The position numbers and the translations under genes are program-made. Below the pieces are notes generated by a model that saw nothing but the letters and a program-made list of their open reading frames with translations, had not been told where the DNA came from and did not search any database. 64,000 nt of DNA from Nocardia sp. NRRL S-836 (GTDB lineage: Bacteria > Actinomycetota > Actinomycetes > Mycobacteriales > Pseudonocardiaceae). Location: positions 82,090 to 146,089 of the forward strand of contig NZ_LGDY01000002.1 in NCBI RefSeq assembly GCF_001279525.1, written 5' to 3'. Positions 1 to 8,564 of this stretch are shown piece after piece. Position 1 is the first letter of the stretch. Each line of letters begins with the position of its first letter.

Positions 1-141
1 TTTTTAAGGCCGACTCATCGCCCCGCAAGAGGCTCGAAGTCAAGCCCCAATCGCTATCGTCGCGAAGCGGCGATGAACCCCGAACGTCGTCCCTGCCTGC
101 GCAACCAACCACCCAAGGTGATCGCTCACGTGCCCGAGCCA

Positions 142-237
142 CCCCGGTGCCAAGGTGACAGACAACGGACGCAACCCAACCCCGGTGCCAAGGCGACAGA
201 CCACGGACCCGCGCACCCAAGGCGACAGACACACGAC
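142..237. repeat. Imperfect 38-bp tandem repeat
   Basis: Two close copies of a 29-base unit (ccccggtgccaagg, then gacagac and acggac) begin at 142 and 180, a 38-base period, and a shorter third copy (ccaaggcgacagac) follows at about 217-237. It lies beyond the 3' end of the small basic-protein gene. The rest of positions 1-252 shows no convincing gene. Confidence 0.7.
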
Positions 238-252
238 CGCGCGAAAGCCCCT

Positions 253-456
253 TCAGCCCCCGTGATGCGGCGGTCGGTTCTCCCGGTACCACCCTTCACG
301 GTCCCCTTCACCGTCACCACGCTCATCCGCCGTGGTCTCCGGCAGCACATCCCCGAAAACCTCAGCCAGCCGACGCCGCCGCCGCCGCTTCACCGCGTCG
401 TCGTCATCGGCCGCCCGAGTCTCTTCCTGCTCTCCCACTACTTCACTCTTCGTCAA
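253..456 (-). CDS. Small basic/acidic conserved protein downstream of moaB2
   Basis: A roughly 67-residue protein with an acidic N-terminus, a run of six arginines (KRRRRRR), the segment LAEVFGDVLPETT and a C-terminal WYRENRPPHHG. I recall similar short proteins (basic patch, FGDVLP, YRENRPPHH ending) in actinobacteria, so it is probably real despite its size. The assigned TTG start lies inside the end of the upstream moaB2-like gene (14-nt overlap), which suggests translational coupling; a GTG at 438 is an alternative start. No function is known to me. It has no signal peptide or membrane segment, and the arginine run could bind nucleic acid, which is inference only. Confidence 0.6.
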   Translation of the reverse strand: MTKSEVVGEQEETRAADDDDAVKRRRRRRLAEVFGDVLPETTADERGDGEGDREGWYRENRPPHHGG

Positions 457-943
457 GCCCGGAGAGCTGCTCGATCACGTAGGGCACCAGCGACGACAGG
501 GTCGCCATGCCGTCGCGAACCGCGGACCGGGAGCCGGCCAGGTTCACGACGAGCGTGCTGCCCGACACGCCGGCGAGTCCACGCGAGATGCCCGCGTCGA
601 CGGCTCCGGCGGCCAGGCCGGAGGCCCGAAGGGCTTCCGCGATGCCGTGGATGGGGCGGTCCAGCACGCCCTGTGTGGCGTCGGGGGCCACGTCGCGCGG
701 GGACACGCCGGTGCCGCCGACGGTGACGACGAGGTCGACGCCGCCGATGACTGCGGTGTTGAGGGCGGCTCGGATGTCGACCACCTCGCCCTCGACGGCG
801 ACGGTGCCGTCGACGATGAAGCCGGCTTCTTCCAGCAGTTCGGTGACGAGGGGACCGGAGTTGTCCTCCTGCTCGCCGTGCGCCACCCGGTCGTCCACGA
901 TCACGACCAAAGCGCGGCCAAGGCGCTGAGCGCTGCGTTCCAT
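443..943 (-). CDS. moaB2: MoaB2/MogA-family molybdopterin-binding protein
   Basis: A 166-residue MoaB/MogA fold protein. Family members adenylylate molybdopterin or bind it during molybdenum cofactor synthesis. The glycine-rich VTVGGTGVSPRD motif (near residue 77) and the SGSTLVVNLAGS segment match the substrate-binding loops of the family. The sequence closely resembles mycobacterial MoaB2, including the GRALVVIVDDRVAHG start and GISRGLAGVSGS. The ATG at 943 lies four bases beyond the histidine kinase stop, so it is the distal gene of that operon. In M. tuberculosis moaB2 follows mprA-mprB-pepD; here it follows a different two-component system. Confidence 0.85.
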   Translation of the reverse strand: MERSAQRLGRALVVIVDDRVAHGEQEDNSGPLVTELLEEAGFIVDGTVAVEGEVVDIRAALNTAVIGGVDLVVTVGGTGVSPRDVAPDATQGVLDRPIHGIAEALRASGLAAGAVDAGISRGLAGVSGSTLVVNLAGSRSAVRDGMATLSSLVPYVIEQLSGLDEE

Positions 944-947
944 ACGA

Positions 948-1850
948 TCACCGTAGCGGGAGTCTGACTTCGAAGCGGCAGCCAGGACCGTGGTTCTGGA
1001 CCTCGATCTGGCCGTGGTGGGCGTCGACGAGGCCGCGGGCGATCGCGAGGCCCAGGCCGGCGCCGACGGGATTGCGGTGTGCGGCGCCGCGGAAGCCCAC
1101 GTCGAACACCTGGGGCAGCACGTCAGCGGGGATGCCGCCGCACGCGTCGTCGACGCGCACGACCGCGTCGGGTCCGTCCACATCGACCTGCACGGCCACC
1201 GTACCGCCCTGGGGGGTGTGGCGGATGGCGTTCGACACAAGGTTGCGCACGACACGCATCAGTTCTGGTTCGGTGCCGCGCACGACCGGCCATTCGCGAG
1301 CGTCGGCGCGCAGTTCGACGCCCTTCAGCGCGGCCACGGGTGCGGAGGCGGCCACTACGTCGCTCACCACGTCGGCCAGGCGCACGTCGTGCAACGTCAG
1401 CTTCAGGGCGCCCGCGGTGATGCGGGAGAGCTCGAACAGGTCGTCGACCATCTTCGACAGGTGGTCGGCCTCCTGGGCGATCTGCTTGGCGTAGACGGCC
1501 ACCTCGCCCGGTTCGGAGACGAGGCCGTCCTCCAGCGCCTCGGTCATGGCCCTGATGCCCGCGAGCGGTGTGCGCAGGTCGTGGCTGATCCACGCCACCA
1601 GCTGCCGCCGCGCCGCCTCGGCCTCGCGTTCCCAGACGCTGCGGCGTGCGATCGCGCGGCCCAGGACGATCGAGAACGGCACGGTGACCACGGCGACCAG
1701 CAGGCACGCCACCAGGGTCGCCGTCAGCATCGGCGTGAACATGAACCCGCTGACCGCGAGCACGCCCGCGATGGTCGCCACCACCGGCACGATGACCATG
1801 ACGGTCATCGCGGTGGTCAGCGACACCCGGCCCAGCCAGCCGGGGTTCAC
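948..1850 (-). CDS. Short sensor histidine kinase
   Basis: A 300-residue membrane histidine kinase. Two hydrophobic segments (about residues 12-36 and 41-62) lie close together, so there is almost no extracytoplasmic sensor domain. A HisKA box follows with the phosphoacceptor H90 in ISHDLRTP, then the N box ([11 protein letters not shown]) and a G box ([13 protein letters not shown]). The GTG start at 1850 overlaps the stop of the response regulator (GTGA), which fixes the start and pairs the two. The near absence of a periplasmic loop suggests an intramembrane-sensing kinase for envelope stress; the HtrA protease upstream fits that reading. Confidence 0.88.
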   Translation of the reverse strand: MNPGWLGRVSLTTAMTVMVIVPVVATIAGVLAVSGFMFTPMLTATLVACLLVAVVTVPFSIVLGRAIARRSVWEREAEAARRQLVAWISHDLRTPLAGIRAMTEALEDGLVSEPGEVAVYAKQIAQEADHLSKMVDDLFELSRITAGALKLTLHDVRLADVVSDVVAASAPVAALKGVELRADAREWPVVRGTEPELMRVVRNLVSNAIRHTPQGGTVAVQVDVDGPDAVVRVDDACGGIPADVLPQVFDVGFRGAAHRNPVGAGLGLAIARGLVDAHHGQIEVQNHGPGCRFEVRLPLR

Positions 1851-2533
1851 CTGGCCGGACACGGGTCGTACCGGTAGCCGACGCCCCACACGGTGCTGAG
1901 CCGCACCGGTTTGGCCGGGTCCTTCTCGATCTTCTCCCGCAACCGTCGCACGTGGACCGTCACGGTCGACTGGTCGCCGAACTGCCAGCCCCACACCCGT
2001 TCCAGCAGCTCGGCCCGGCCGAACGCGCGGCCCGCGTTGCCGATGAAGAACGCCAGCAGGTCGAACTCGCGGGTCGTCAGCTGCAACGGCATGCCGTCCA
2101 GCGTCGCCGTGTGCGCGGCCAGGTCGAGCACCAGGTTGCCGTCGCGCACGGTCCGGGGCTCGTAGGCCCGGTTCGCGCGCCGCAGCACCGAGCTGACCCG
2201 CAACGCGAGCTCGCGCGGGCTGAAGGGCTTCGTGACGTAGTCGTCGGCCCCGATCTGCAGGCCGGCGATGCGGTCCTCCTCCTCGCCGAGCGCGGTCAGC
2301 ATCACCACCGGCGTCGACCCGCGCTCGCGGATCCGCCGGCACACCTCGAGGCCGTCGATGCCCGGCAGCATCAGGTCCAGGACCACGATGTCCGGTTCCC
2401 GCACGGCGAGCGCCCGCAACGCCTGTTCCCCGTCGCCGGCGAGCTCGACGTCGTACCCGGCGTGTTCGAGGTAGCGGCGCACCACGTCCCGCACCGTCGT
2501 GTCGTCGTCGACGACAAGCACCCGTTCCACCAC
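1847..2533 (-). CDS. OmpR/PhoB-family response regulator
   Basis: A 228-residue regulator. The receiver domain has the acidic pair VDDD near residues 9-11, phosphoacceptor D53 in VVLDLMLPG and the conserved K in YVTKPF. A C-terminal winged-helix DNA-binding domain follows ([33 protein letters not shown]). It is the partner of the overlapping histidine kinase. It is less like MprA than the regulator at 14013-14708. Two GTG codons (2533 and 2530) are possible starts. A terminator lies between it and the HtrA gene, so it probably has its own promoter. Confidence 0.92.
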   Translation of the reverse strand: MVERVLVVDDDTTVRDVVRRYLEHAGYDVELAGDGEQALRALAVREPDIVVLDLMLPGIDGLEVCRRIRERGSTPVVMLTALGEEEDRIAGLQIGADDYVTKPFSPRELALRVSSVLRRANRAYEPRTVRDGNLVLDLAAHTATLDGMPLQLTTREFDLLAFFIGNAGRAFGRAELLERVWGWQFGDQSTVTVHVRRLREKIEKDPAKPVRLSTVWGVGYRYDPCPAR

Positions 2534-2593
2534 GTCACCACGCTAAGCCACCGGCACGGCCCACGCCCGCATCCGTCAGCACTCCGTAATCAG

Positions 2594-2668
2594 GTCACGC
2601 GGGCCCCCGCGTGACACGAAAAAGAAGACCGTCTCTGCGCGCGGGGCAGGTGCGTGCAGAGACGGTCT
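2594..2668 (-). terminator. Terminator of the htrA-like gene
   Basis: A 13-bp perfect stem (agaccgtctctgc at 2626-2638 with its complement at 2656-2668) is followed, in the minus direction, by TCTTTTTC. This is a classical rho-independent terminator just after the protease stop. A second 10-bp hairpin (2594-2603 with 2606-2615) lies directly beyond. Confidence 0.85.
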
Positions 2669-2726
2669 CCGGGTCGTCACGCCTGGCTCGGACGGCGGCG
2701 GCGGTCCGGTCAGGCGTGCCCCCGAC

Positions 2727-4388
2727 CTATCCCACCTCGACCCCGCCGAGGGTGGCTTCCACGGTCCTGCCGTCCGACAGCGTCACCGTCACCTTGTCGC
2801 CGGGCGCCTTGGAGCGGACGGCGGCCACGAGGGTGTCGGAGCTGTCGATGCGGCGGTCACCGAACTTGGTGATCACGTCGCCTTCCTTGAGGCCCGCCTT
2901 CTCCGCGGCGCCACCGGCGGTCACCTTGCTGACCTGCGCGCCACCGTCCTGGGCCTCGCGGACCTCGACGCCGAGCACGGTCTGCTTGGGCTTGCCGGTC
3001 TTCACGATCTCGTCGATCGTGCGGCGGGCCTGGTCCATCGGGATCGCGAAGCCGATGCCGACCGAACCGGCCTGACCGCGCGCGGAGTTCGGGCTGTAGA
3101 TGGCGCTGTTGATGCCGACGACCTGGCCCTGCATGTTCACCAGCGGGCCGCCGGAGTTGCCGGGGTTGATCGCGGCGTCGGTCTGGATGGCGTTCAGCAC
3201 GGTGGCCTGCGAGTTGGGCGAGTCGCCGTCAGCGGAGACCGGGCGGTTGAGCGAGCTGACGATGCCGGAGGTGACGGTGCCGGACAGCTCGAACGGCGAG
3301 CCGATCGCGACGACGCTCTGACCGATCTTCAGGTCACCGGAGTTGCCGAGCTGCACGACCGGGGCGTTCGAGACGCCGTCGGCCTGGATCACGGCGATGT
3401 CGGAGCTGGGGTCGCGGCCGAGGATCTTCGCGGTGGCGGTCTTGCCGTCCTGGAAGACGACCTTGATGCTGCCGCCGCTCGCCGCGCCCTCGATGACGTG
3501 GTTGTTCGTCACGATCTGGCCGTTGCTGGAGATCACGAACCCGGAGCCCTCGCCGGCACCGGACCGCGTGACGACCTGGATCTGCACGACGGACTGCAGC
3601 ATCTTGGCCGCGACCTCCTCCACCGAGCCGGGCGCGGCGTTGGACGTCTGCGAGGCCGGGCGCGGGGAGTCGAGCGAGCTGACCGCGGACGAGTCGTTCG
3701 CGAACGTGTAGCCCAGGTAGCCGCCGAGGCCACCGGAGAGGCCGCCGACGAGCAGCACCAGCGCGGCCACCCCGGCGACGATCTTGCCGCGCCCCTTGGG
3801 ACGCGGCGGCACCGACGACTGGTAGCCGGGCGGGAGGTAGAACGCACCGGTGCCGGGCTGACCGGGCTGGCCCGGCTGACCGTGCTGGCCGGGCGGGCTG
3901 AACGGACCGGGCTGACCGGGGGTGTCGAACTGCGCGGTGGTGCTCCCCAGGCCCAGCGGGTGTCCCGGGGGAAGTTGGCCGGACCCGGAGGGCGGGAACT
4001 GCTGCCGGCCGGGTCCGGACCCGCCGAGCTGCGCCTGGCCCGCGTCAGGTGAGGGCACCTGCGGCTGGGCCGGAGAAGAGGGGGCGGTCTCGCCGCCGAG
4101 AGGTGTGCCGGCCGAAGAGCTGCCAGCCGTAGAACCAGCGGCCGGAGAGCCACCGGCTGAAGAACCAGCGGCCGGAGAGCTGCCGGCCGACGGAACGCCG
4201 GCGTGAGGTGCGCCGGACGAGGTAGCCCCAGCCTGGCCGGATCCCCCCTGCAAAGGATCCGGCTGGCCGGGATCCGGCGACTGCGGGCCCTGCTCCCGCG
4301 CACCGGAGTCGGTGTGACCGGCGGTCGGCTGCGCGGAGTGCGGCTCGTCCGGCTGCTGCGCTGGCTGGTTGCTCTCGGTCATACCCAT
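2727..4388 (-). CDS. HtrA/PepD-like membrane serine protease with PDZ domain
   Basis: A 553-residue trypsin-like protease of the HtrA/DegP family. Residues 1-195 are a low-complexity Pro/Gly/Ser/Gln-rich cytoplasmic region, with one transmembrane helix at about 201-228. The extracytoplasmic protease domain has the triad H297 (NNHVIEG), D330 (SSDIAVI) and S412 (NPGNSGGPL). A single PDZ domain (about 455-550) closes the protein. This is the layout of mycobacterial PepD, which degrades or refolds misfolded envelope proteins. An alternative ATG lies at 4382. It sits upstream of a two-component system and moaB2 on the same strand, separated from them by a terminator. Confidence 0.92.
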   Translation of the reverse strand: MGMTESNQPAQQPDEPHSAQPTAGHTDSGAREQGPQSPDPGQPDPLQGGSGQAGATSSGAPHAGVPSAGSSPAAGSSAGGSPAAGSTAGSSSAGTPLGGETAPSSPAQPQVPSPDAGQAQLGGSGPGRQQFPPSGSGQLPPGHPLGLGSTTAQFDTPGQPGPFSPPGQHGQPGQPGQPGTGAFYLPPGYQSSVPPRPKGRGKIVAGVAALVLLVGGLSGGLGGYLGYTFANDSSAVSSLDSPRPASQTSNAAPGSVEEVAAKMLQSVVQIQVVTRSGAGEGSGFVISSNGQIVTNNHVIEGAASGGSIKVVFQDGKTATAKILGRDPSSDIAVIQADGVSNAPVVQLGNSGDLKIGQSVVAIGSPFELSGTVTSGIVSSLNRPVSADGDSPNSQATVLNAIQTDAAINPGNSGGPLVNMQGQVVGINSAIYSPNSARGQAGSVGIGFAIPMDQARRTIDEIVKTGKPKQTVLGVEVREAQDGGAQVSKVTAGGAAEKAGLKEGDVITKFGDRRIDSSDTLVAAVRSKAPGDKVTVTLSDGRTVEATLGGVEVG

Positions 4389-4445
4389 AGTGTCGGGTGC
4401 CGTCCTGAGAGAACCCTTAAACCAGCCTTTGAGCTCCGTGAGGGT

Positions 4446-5531
4446 TCACCGCAGCGCCCGCAGCCGCTCCGCGATCTGCTCCGGGGTGACGTCGTTGATC
4501 CACACCGCCTCGCCGGACTCGGAGCCCGCGAGGTACTTCAGCTTGTCCTTCGTCCGCAGCACCGAGAACACCTGCAGGTGCAGCCACATCTCGTCGCGGC
4601 CCGCGTTCACGGGCGCCTGGTGCCACGCCGCGATGTAGGGCAACGGCCGGTCGTACAACGCGTCCAGCCGGTGCAGCACCTTCAGGTACAGCTCGGCGAA
4701 GTCGTCACGCTCCACAGAGGACAGTGCGGCCAGGTCCGCCACCTGGCGCCGGGGCGCCAGCACCACCTCGACCGGCCAGCGCGCGGCCGCGGGCACGAAC
4801 GCGACCCAGTGCGCCGACTCCTCCACGATCCGCGCACCCGCGCGCAGCTCCGCCTCCAGCACGTCGCCGAACAACGGACGCCCGTGCGCCGCGTGGTACT
4901 CCAGCGCGGCTTCGAGCATCCGCTCGGTCCGCGGTGTCACGAACGGGTAGGCGTAGATCTGCCCGTGCGGGTGCGAGAGCGTCACGCCGATCTCTTCGCC
5001 GCGGTTCTCGAACGGGAAGACCTGCTCGACCCCTGGCAACGTTGACAGGAAGGCGACCCGGTCCGCCCACGCGTCCACGACGGTGCGCACGCGCGAGGCC
5101 GAGAGCTCGCCGAACGACTTGTTGTGGTCCGAGGTGAAGCACACGACCTCGCACCGGCCACGCCCCGGCGCGCGCACGAACAGCGGCTCACCATCCACAG
5201 TGGACGGCACGTCCGGCACGTTCTGCGCGAGCGACGGGAACCGGTTCTCGAACACCACGACGTCGTAGTCGGCCTCGGGGATCTCCGTGGGCCGGCCCGG
5301 TGTCGACGGGCACAGCGGGCACAGGTCCGCCGGCGGCTTGTAGGTCCGCGTCTGCCGGTGCGCCGCCATGGCGACCCACTCGCGGGTCAGCGGGTCCAGC
5401 CGCACCTCCGACATCGGCTGCGTCTCGGGGAGGTCCCGCGTGTCCACCGCGACCCGCGGCGGCGCCTCGGCGCTGTCGTCGAAGTAGATGATCTCCCGGC
5501 CGTCCGCCAGCTTTCCCGCGGTACGCCTCAC
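4446..5531 (-). CDS. galT: Galactose-1-phosphate uridylyltransferase
   Basis: A 361-residue GalT of the Leloir pathway, exchanging uridylyl between UDP-glucose and galactose-1-phosphate. The nucleophile motif SHPHGQIYAYP is intact (H189 is the uridylylated histidine), and the N-terminal zinc-type CPLCPST segment is present. The GTG start at 5531 overlaps the DeoR-type regulator stop (GTGA), placing it last in the GH42-deoR-galT operon. Galactose freed by the beta-galactosidase is the likely source of substrate. No galK or galE is in the window. Confidence 0.93.
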   Translation of the reverse strand: MRRTAGKLADGREIIYFDDSAEAPPRVAVDTRDLPETQPMSEVRLDPLTREWVAMAAHRQTRTYKPPADLCPLCPSTPGRPTEIPEADYDVVVFENRFPSLAQNVPDVPSTVDGEPLFVRAPGRGRCEVVCFTSDHNKSFGELSASRVRTVVDAWADRVAFLSTLPGVEQVFPFENRGEEIGVTLSHPHGQIYAYPFVTPRTERMLEAALEYHAAHGRPLFGDVLEAELRAGARIVEESAHWVAFVPAAARWPVEVVLAPRRQVADLAALSSVERDDFAELYLKVLHRLDALYDRPLPYIAAWHQAPVNAGRDEMWLHLQVFSVLRTKDKLKYLAGSESGEAVWINDVTPEQIAERLRALR

Positions 5532-6325
5532 GCCAACTCCTCGCCACTTCCCGGTACATGGGCCAGCACCAACTCGCCCACCTGCTCGGCGAGCACCGCA
5601 CGCGCGTCGTCCGGCAGACCCTCGTCGGTCACCAGCACGTCCGCCTCGTCGAGATCGGCAATCGTGGAGATGCCCACGGTGCCCCACTTGGTGTGGTCGG
5701 CGACGACCACCACCCGGCCCGCGGCGTCGACCAGCGCGCGGTCCGTCTCGCTCTCGTTCAGGTTCGGGGTGGTGAAGCCGGAGCGCTCGGCCATGCCGTG
5801 CACGCCCAGGAACACCACGTCCAGGTGCAGCGAGCGCAACGCCTGCACCGCCACCGGTCCCACCAGCGCGTCGGACGGCGTGCGCACGCCGCCGGTGAGC
5901 ACGACCGTGCGGTCGGTGCGGCCGCTCTGCTGCAGCACGTCCGCCACGCGGATCGAGTTCGTGACGACCGTCAGGTCCGGGATGTCGTCGAGGAACCTGG
6001 CTAACGTCCACGTCGTCGTACCCGCGGACAGGCCGATGGCCGTCCCCGGCCGCACGAGGCCCGCGGCCTGGGCCGCGATCGCCTCCTTCTCCGGCAGCTG
6101 GCGGACCGACTTGGCCTCGAAACCGGGTTCGTCGGTCGACCGGCCGACCACGGTGGTGGCGCCGCCGTAGACCTTCTCCACCAAGCCGCGGGAGGCGAGC
6201 ACGTCGAGGTCGCGGCGCACGGTCATGTCGGAGACGCCGAGCCGGACGACGAGGTCGCTCACGCGCACCGCTCCCGTCCGCCTGACCTCTTCCAGGATCA
6301 CCGCTTGCCGTTGACGTGCCAGCAC
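5528..6325 (-). CDS. DeoR-family transcriptional regulator of the sugar locus
   Basis: A 265-residue DeoR-type repressor. The N-terminal winged helix has the family signature (RQRQAVILEEVRRTGAV, then VSDMTVRRDLDVLASRGLV). The C-terminal sugar-phosphate sensor domain is ISOCOT-like, with LSAGTTTW, VTNSIRVAD and the ADHTKWG segment. The GTG at 6325 starts next to the GH42 stop, so the genes are coupled. The position between GH42 and galT makes it the probable local repressor, answering to a phosphorylated sugar such as galactose-1-phosphate; the effector is inferred. Confidence 0.9.
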   Translation of the reverse strand: MLARQRQAVILEEVRRTGAVRVSDLVVRLGVSDMTVRRDLDVLASRGLVEKVYGGATTVVGRSTDEPGFEAKSVRQLPEKEAIAAQAAGLVRPGTAIGLSAGTTTWTLARFLDDIPDLTVVTNSIRVADVLQQSGRTDRTVVLTGGVRTPSDALVGPVAVQALRSLHLDVVFLGVHGMAERSGFTTPNLNESETDRALVDAAGRVVVVADHTKWGTVGISTIADLDEADVLVTDEGLPDDARAVLAEQVGELVLAHVPGSGEELA

Positions 6326-6326
6326 C

Positions 6327-8324
6327 TCACACCTCTTCCCTGAGGACGACGACGTCCCCGGCTCGCACGGTGAGGCGCCCGGAGACCTTCGTGCCGGACA
6401 ACACGTCGACACCGGACGCCTCGATCTGCGCGTCGGTGTCGGTGTGGTTGACGGCGAAGAGCCACGATACGTCCCCGTGCCGCCGCACGAGCTCGATCCC
6501 GCGGTGTTCGACTCCCTTGGGCGACACCGCAACGCCCGCACCGGAAAGCGCGCTTCCCACCGTTCGGCCGAGACCTTCCTCGTCGAGGTCACACGCGATG
6601 TACCACGCCACGCCGTTGCCAAACGCGTTCCGGGTCACGGCGGCCACCCCGGGCAACGGTCCGTCGGCGTAGGAGGCGACGACCTCGGCGCCGCGCAGGT
6701 GCAGGTGCTCGGTCCACAGCGAGCAGGTCGAGCCGTCGGTCAGCGTGACGGTTTCGCCCTGCCGCAGCGGGAAGAACTCCTCGGAGCAGGCGCCGAGCAC
6801 GTCGCGGAACGCGCCGGGGTAGCCGCCCAGCCGCACCCGCGTGTGCTCGTCGGCAACCCCGGACAAGTACGTGACAACGACATGACCGCCGCCGGCCACG
6901 TAGTCCGCGACCACCGCGGCGTGCGCGTCGGACACGGTGTAGAACGCCGGCACCACGACCAGCGAGTACGCCGAGAGGTTGGTGCCCGGCGCGACGAAGT
7001 CGACCGTGACACCGGCGTGCCAGAGCGCCTTGTAGTAGCCCAGGACGTGCTGCCAGTGGTCGAAGTCGGCGGTCGGGTGCGCGTCCTGCCGCAGCGCCCA
7101 GCCGGAGCGGTAGTCGAACAGGATCGCGACCGGAGCGTCCACAGTGGAGCCGACGACCTCGGCGAGCCGTCCGTACTCGGCGCCGACCTGGCAGACCTCG
7201 CGGTACACCTTGGTGTCCGTGCCGGCGTGCGGGACCATGGCCGAGTGGTAGCGCTCGCTGCCGCCGCGCGACTGCCGCCACTGGAAGAACAGCGTGCCGT
7301 CCGCGCCGCGGGCGATGTGCTGGAACGAGTGCCGCCGCATCTCCCCCGGCAGCTTGGCGATGTTGCGGTGCTGCCAGTTGACCGCGGACGTCGAGTGCTC
7401 CATCAGCAGCCACGGCTTGCCGCCGGCCAGCCCGCGGGTGAGGTCGGCGGACATGGCGAGCTCGATGTGCCGGTCGGGCGACTGCGACTCGGTGTAGTGG
7501 TCGTTGGAGACGAAGTCGACCTCGCGCGCCCACTTCCAGTAGTCGAGGGCGTTGAACGTCCAGTTGACCATGAAGTTCGTGGTGACCGGCACGTCCGGCG
7601 TGATCATCCGCAGCACGTCGCGCTCGGCCTTGTAGAGCTCCAGCAGCGCGTCGTCGCTGAACCGGTCGAAGTCGAGCACGTGCGCCGGGTTGGCGAACGT
7701 CGGCGTCACCCGCGGCGGCAGGACCTGCGCGAAGTCGGTGTAGCCCTGGCTCCAGAACGCCGTGGACCACGCGTCGTTGAGCTGGTCGAGCGTGTAGCGG
7801 GCGGCGAGCCACTCGCGGAACGACTCCGCGCACGTGTCGCAGTAGCAGCGGTTGACGTGGCAGCCGTACTCGTTGCCGACGTGCCACGCGGCCAGCGCCG
7901 GGTGGTCGCGGTAGTGCGTCGCCATCTCGGCCGCGAGGGCGGTCGCCCGGTCGCGGTAGATCGGCGACGACGGGCAGTAGGCCTGCCGTGAGCCGTGCGA
8001 GAGCCGCACACCGTCCGCCCGGACGGGCAACATCTCGGGGTACTCGGTGGTCAGCCACGGCGGCGGCGCGGCGGTGGCGGTCGCGAGGTCGACGCGGATG
8101 CCGCCCTCGTGCAGCAGGTCGAGCACCCGGTCGAGCCAGCCGAACCGGTACTCGCCCTTGCTGACCTCGATCTTCGCCCAGGAGAAGATCCCCACGCTGA
8201 CCAGGTTCACCCCGGCCCGGCGCATGAGCTCGACGTCCTCGGCCCACACGTGTTCGGGCCACTGCTCGGGGTTGTAGTCGGCACCCCAGCCGAGGCCGGG
8301 CAGGTCCGTGGGCCAAGTCGTCAC
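6327..8324 (-). CDS. GH42 beta-galactosidase
   Basis: A 665-residue glycoside hydrolase of family 42. The acid/base E152 lies in WHVGNEYG and the nucleophile E309 in LLMEHST. The cysteine cluster of zinc-binding GH42 enzymes (CHVNRCYCDTC) follows the first. After the (beta/alpha)8 barrel come the trimerisation domain and a short beta domain. There is no signal peptide, so it acts on imported oligosaccharides in the cytoplasm. The GTG at 8324 begins the conserved part; an in-frame TTG at 8348 is an alternative. It is divergent from the ABC importer, with which it probably shares control. Confidence 0.92.
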   Translation of the reverse strand: MTTWPTDLPGLGWGADYNPEQWPEHVWAEDVELMRRAGVNLVSVGIFSWAKIEVSKGEYRFGWLDRVLDLLHEGGIRVDLATATAAPPPWLTTEYPEMLPVRADGVRLSHGSRQAYCPSSPIYRDRATALAAEMATHYRDHPALAAWHVGNEYGCHVNRCYCDTCAESFREWLAARYTLDQLNDAWSTAFWSQGYTDFAQVLPPRVTPTFANPAHVLDFDRFSDDALLELYKAERDVLRMITPDVPVTTNFMVNWTFNALDYWKWAREVDFVSNDHYTESQSPDRHIELAMSADLTRGLAGGKPWLLMEHSTSAVNWQHRNIAKLPGEMRRHSFQHIARGADGTLFFQWRQSRGGSERYHSAMVPHAGTDTKVYREVCQVGAEYGRLAEVVGSTVDAPVAILFDYRSGWALRQDAHPTADFDHWQHVLGYYKALWHAGVTVDFVAPGTNLSAYSLVVVPAFYTVSDAHAAVVADYVAGGGHVVVTYLSGVADEHTRVRLGGYPGAFRDVLGACSEEFFPLRQGETVTLTDGSTCSLWTEHLHLRGAEVVASYADGPLPGVAAVTRNAFGNGVAWYIACDLDEEGLGRTVGSALSGAGVAVSPKGVEHRGIELVRRHGDVSWLFAVNHTDTDAQIEASGVDVLSGTKVSGRLTVRAGDVVVLREEV

Positions 8325-8348
8325 GGCGGCAAGCGTGGCCGACAACAA

Positions 8349-8564
8349 CCCCCAACGTCAACACAAGCAAACAACACTTCGCGTTTGGGTCTGTTCGGCG
8401 GTTGACCCGAACGGGTACAGGGAACGACCCGGATACGGGCTGTGCACCGGTTTAACAGCTGCGTAACAGGGCTTGACAGGATGTGTGCCTGGGACCACAT
8501 TGTGCGCAACTTTGTTTGAGTCCTGTTCGGTTCGCACGAGCGAGTGTCACCTGTAGGAGCGATG
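8349..8564. promoter_or_regulatory. Divergent promoter region, GH42 operon / sugar ABC operon
   Basis: This 216-bp gap separates the two sugar operons. A plausible plus-strand promoter has TTGACA at 8473-8478 and CACATT at 8496-8501, 17 bases apart. T/G-rich stretches of similar type (tgttgtttgcttgtgtt read on the minus strand near 8360-8378, and ctttgtttgag near 8510-8520 on the plus strand) are possible DeoR-type operators. The operator reading is inference from composition and position. Confidence 0.45.

Noticed and set aside
40..234. Small minus-strand protein gene at the window start
   Set aside because: Its sequence is dictated by the 38-bp tandem repeat and has no ribosome-binding site or family resemblance.
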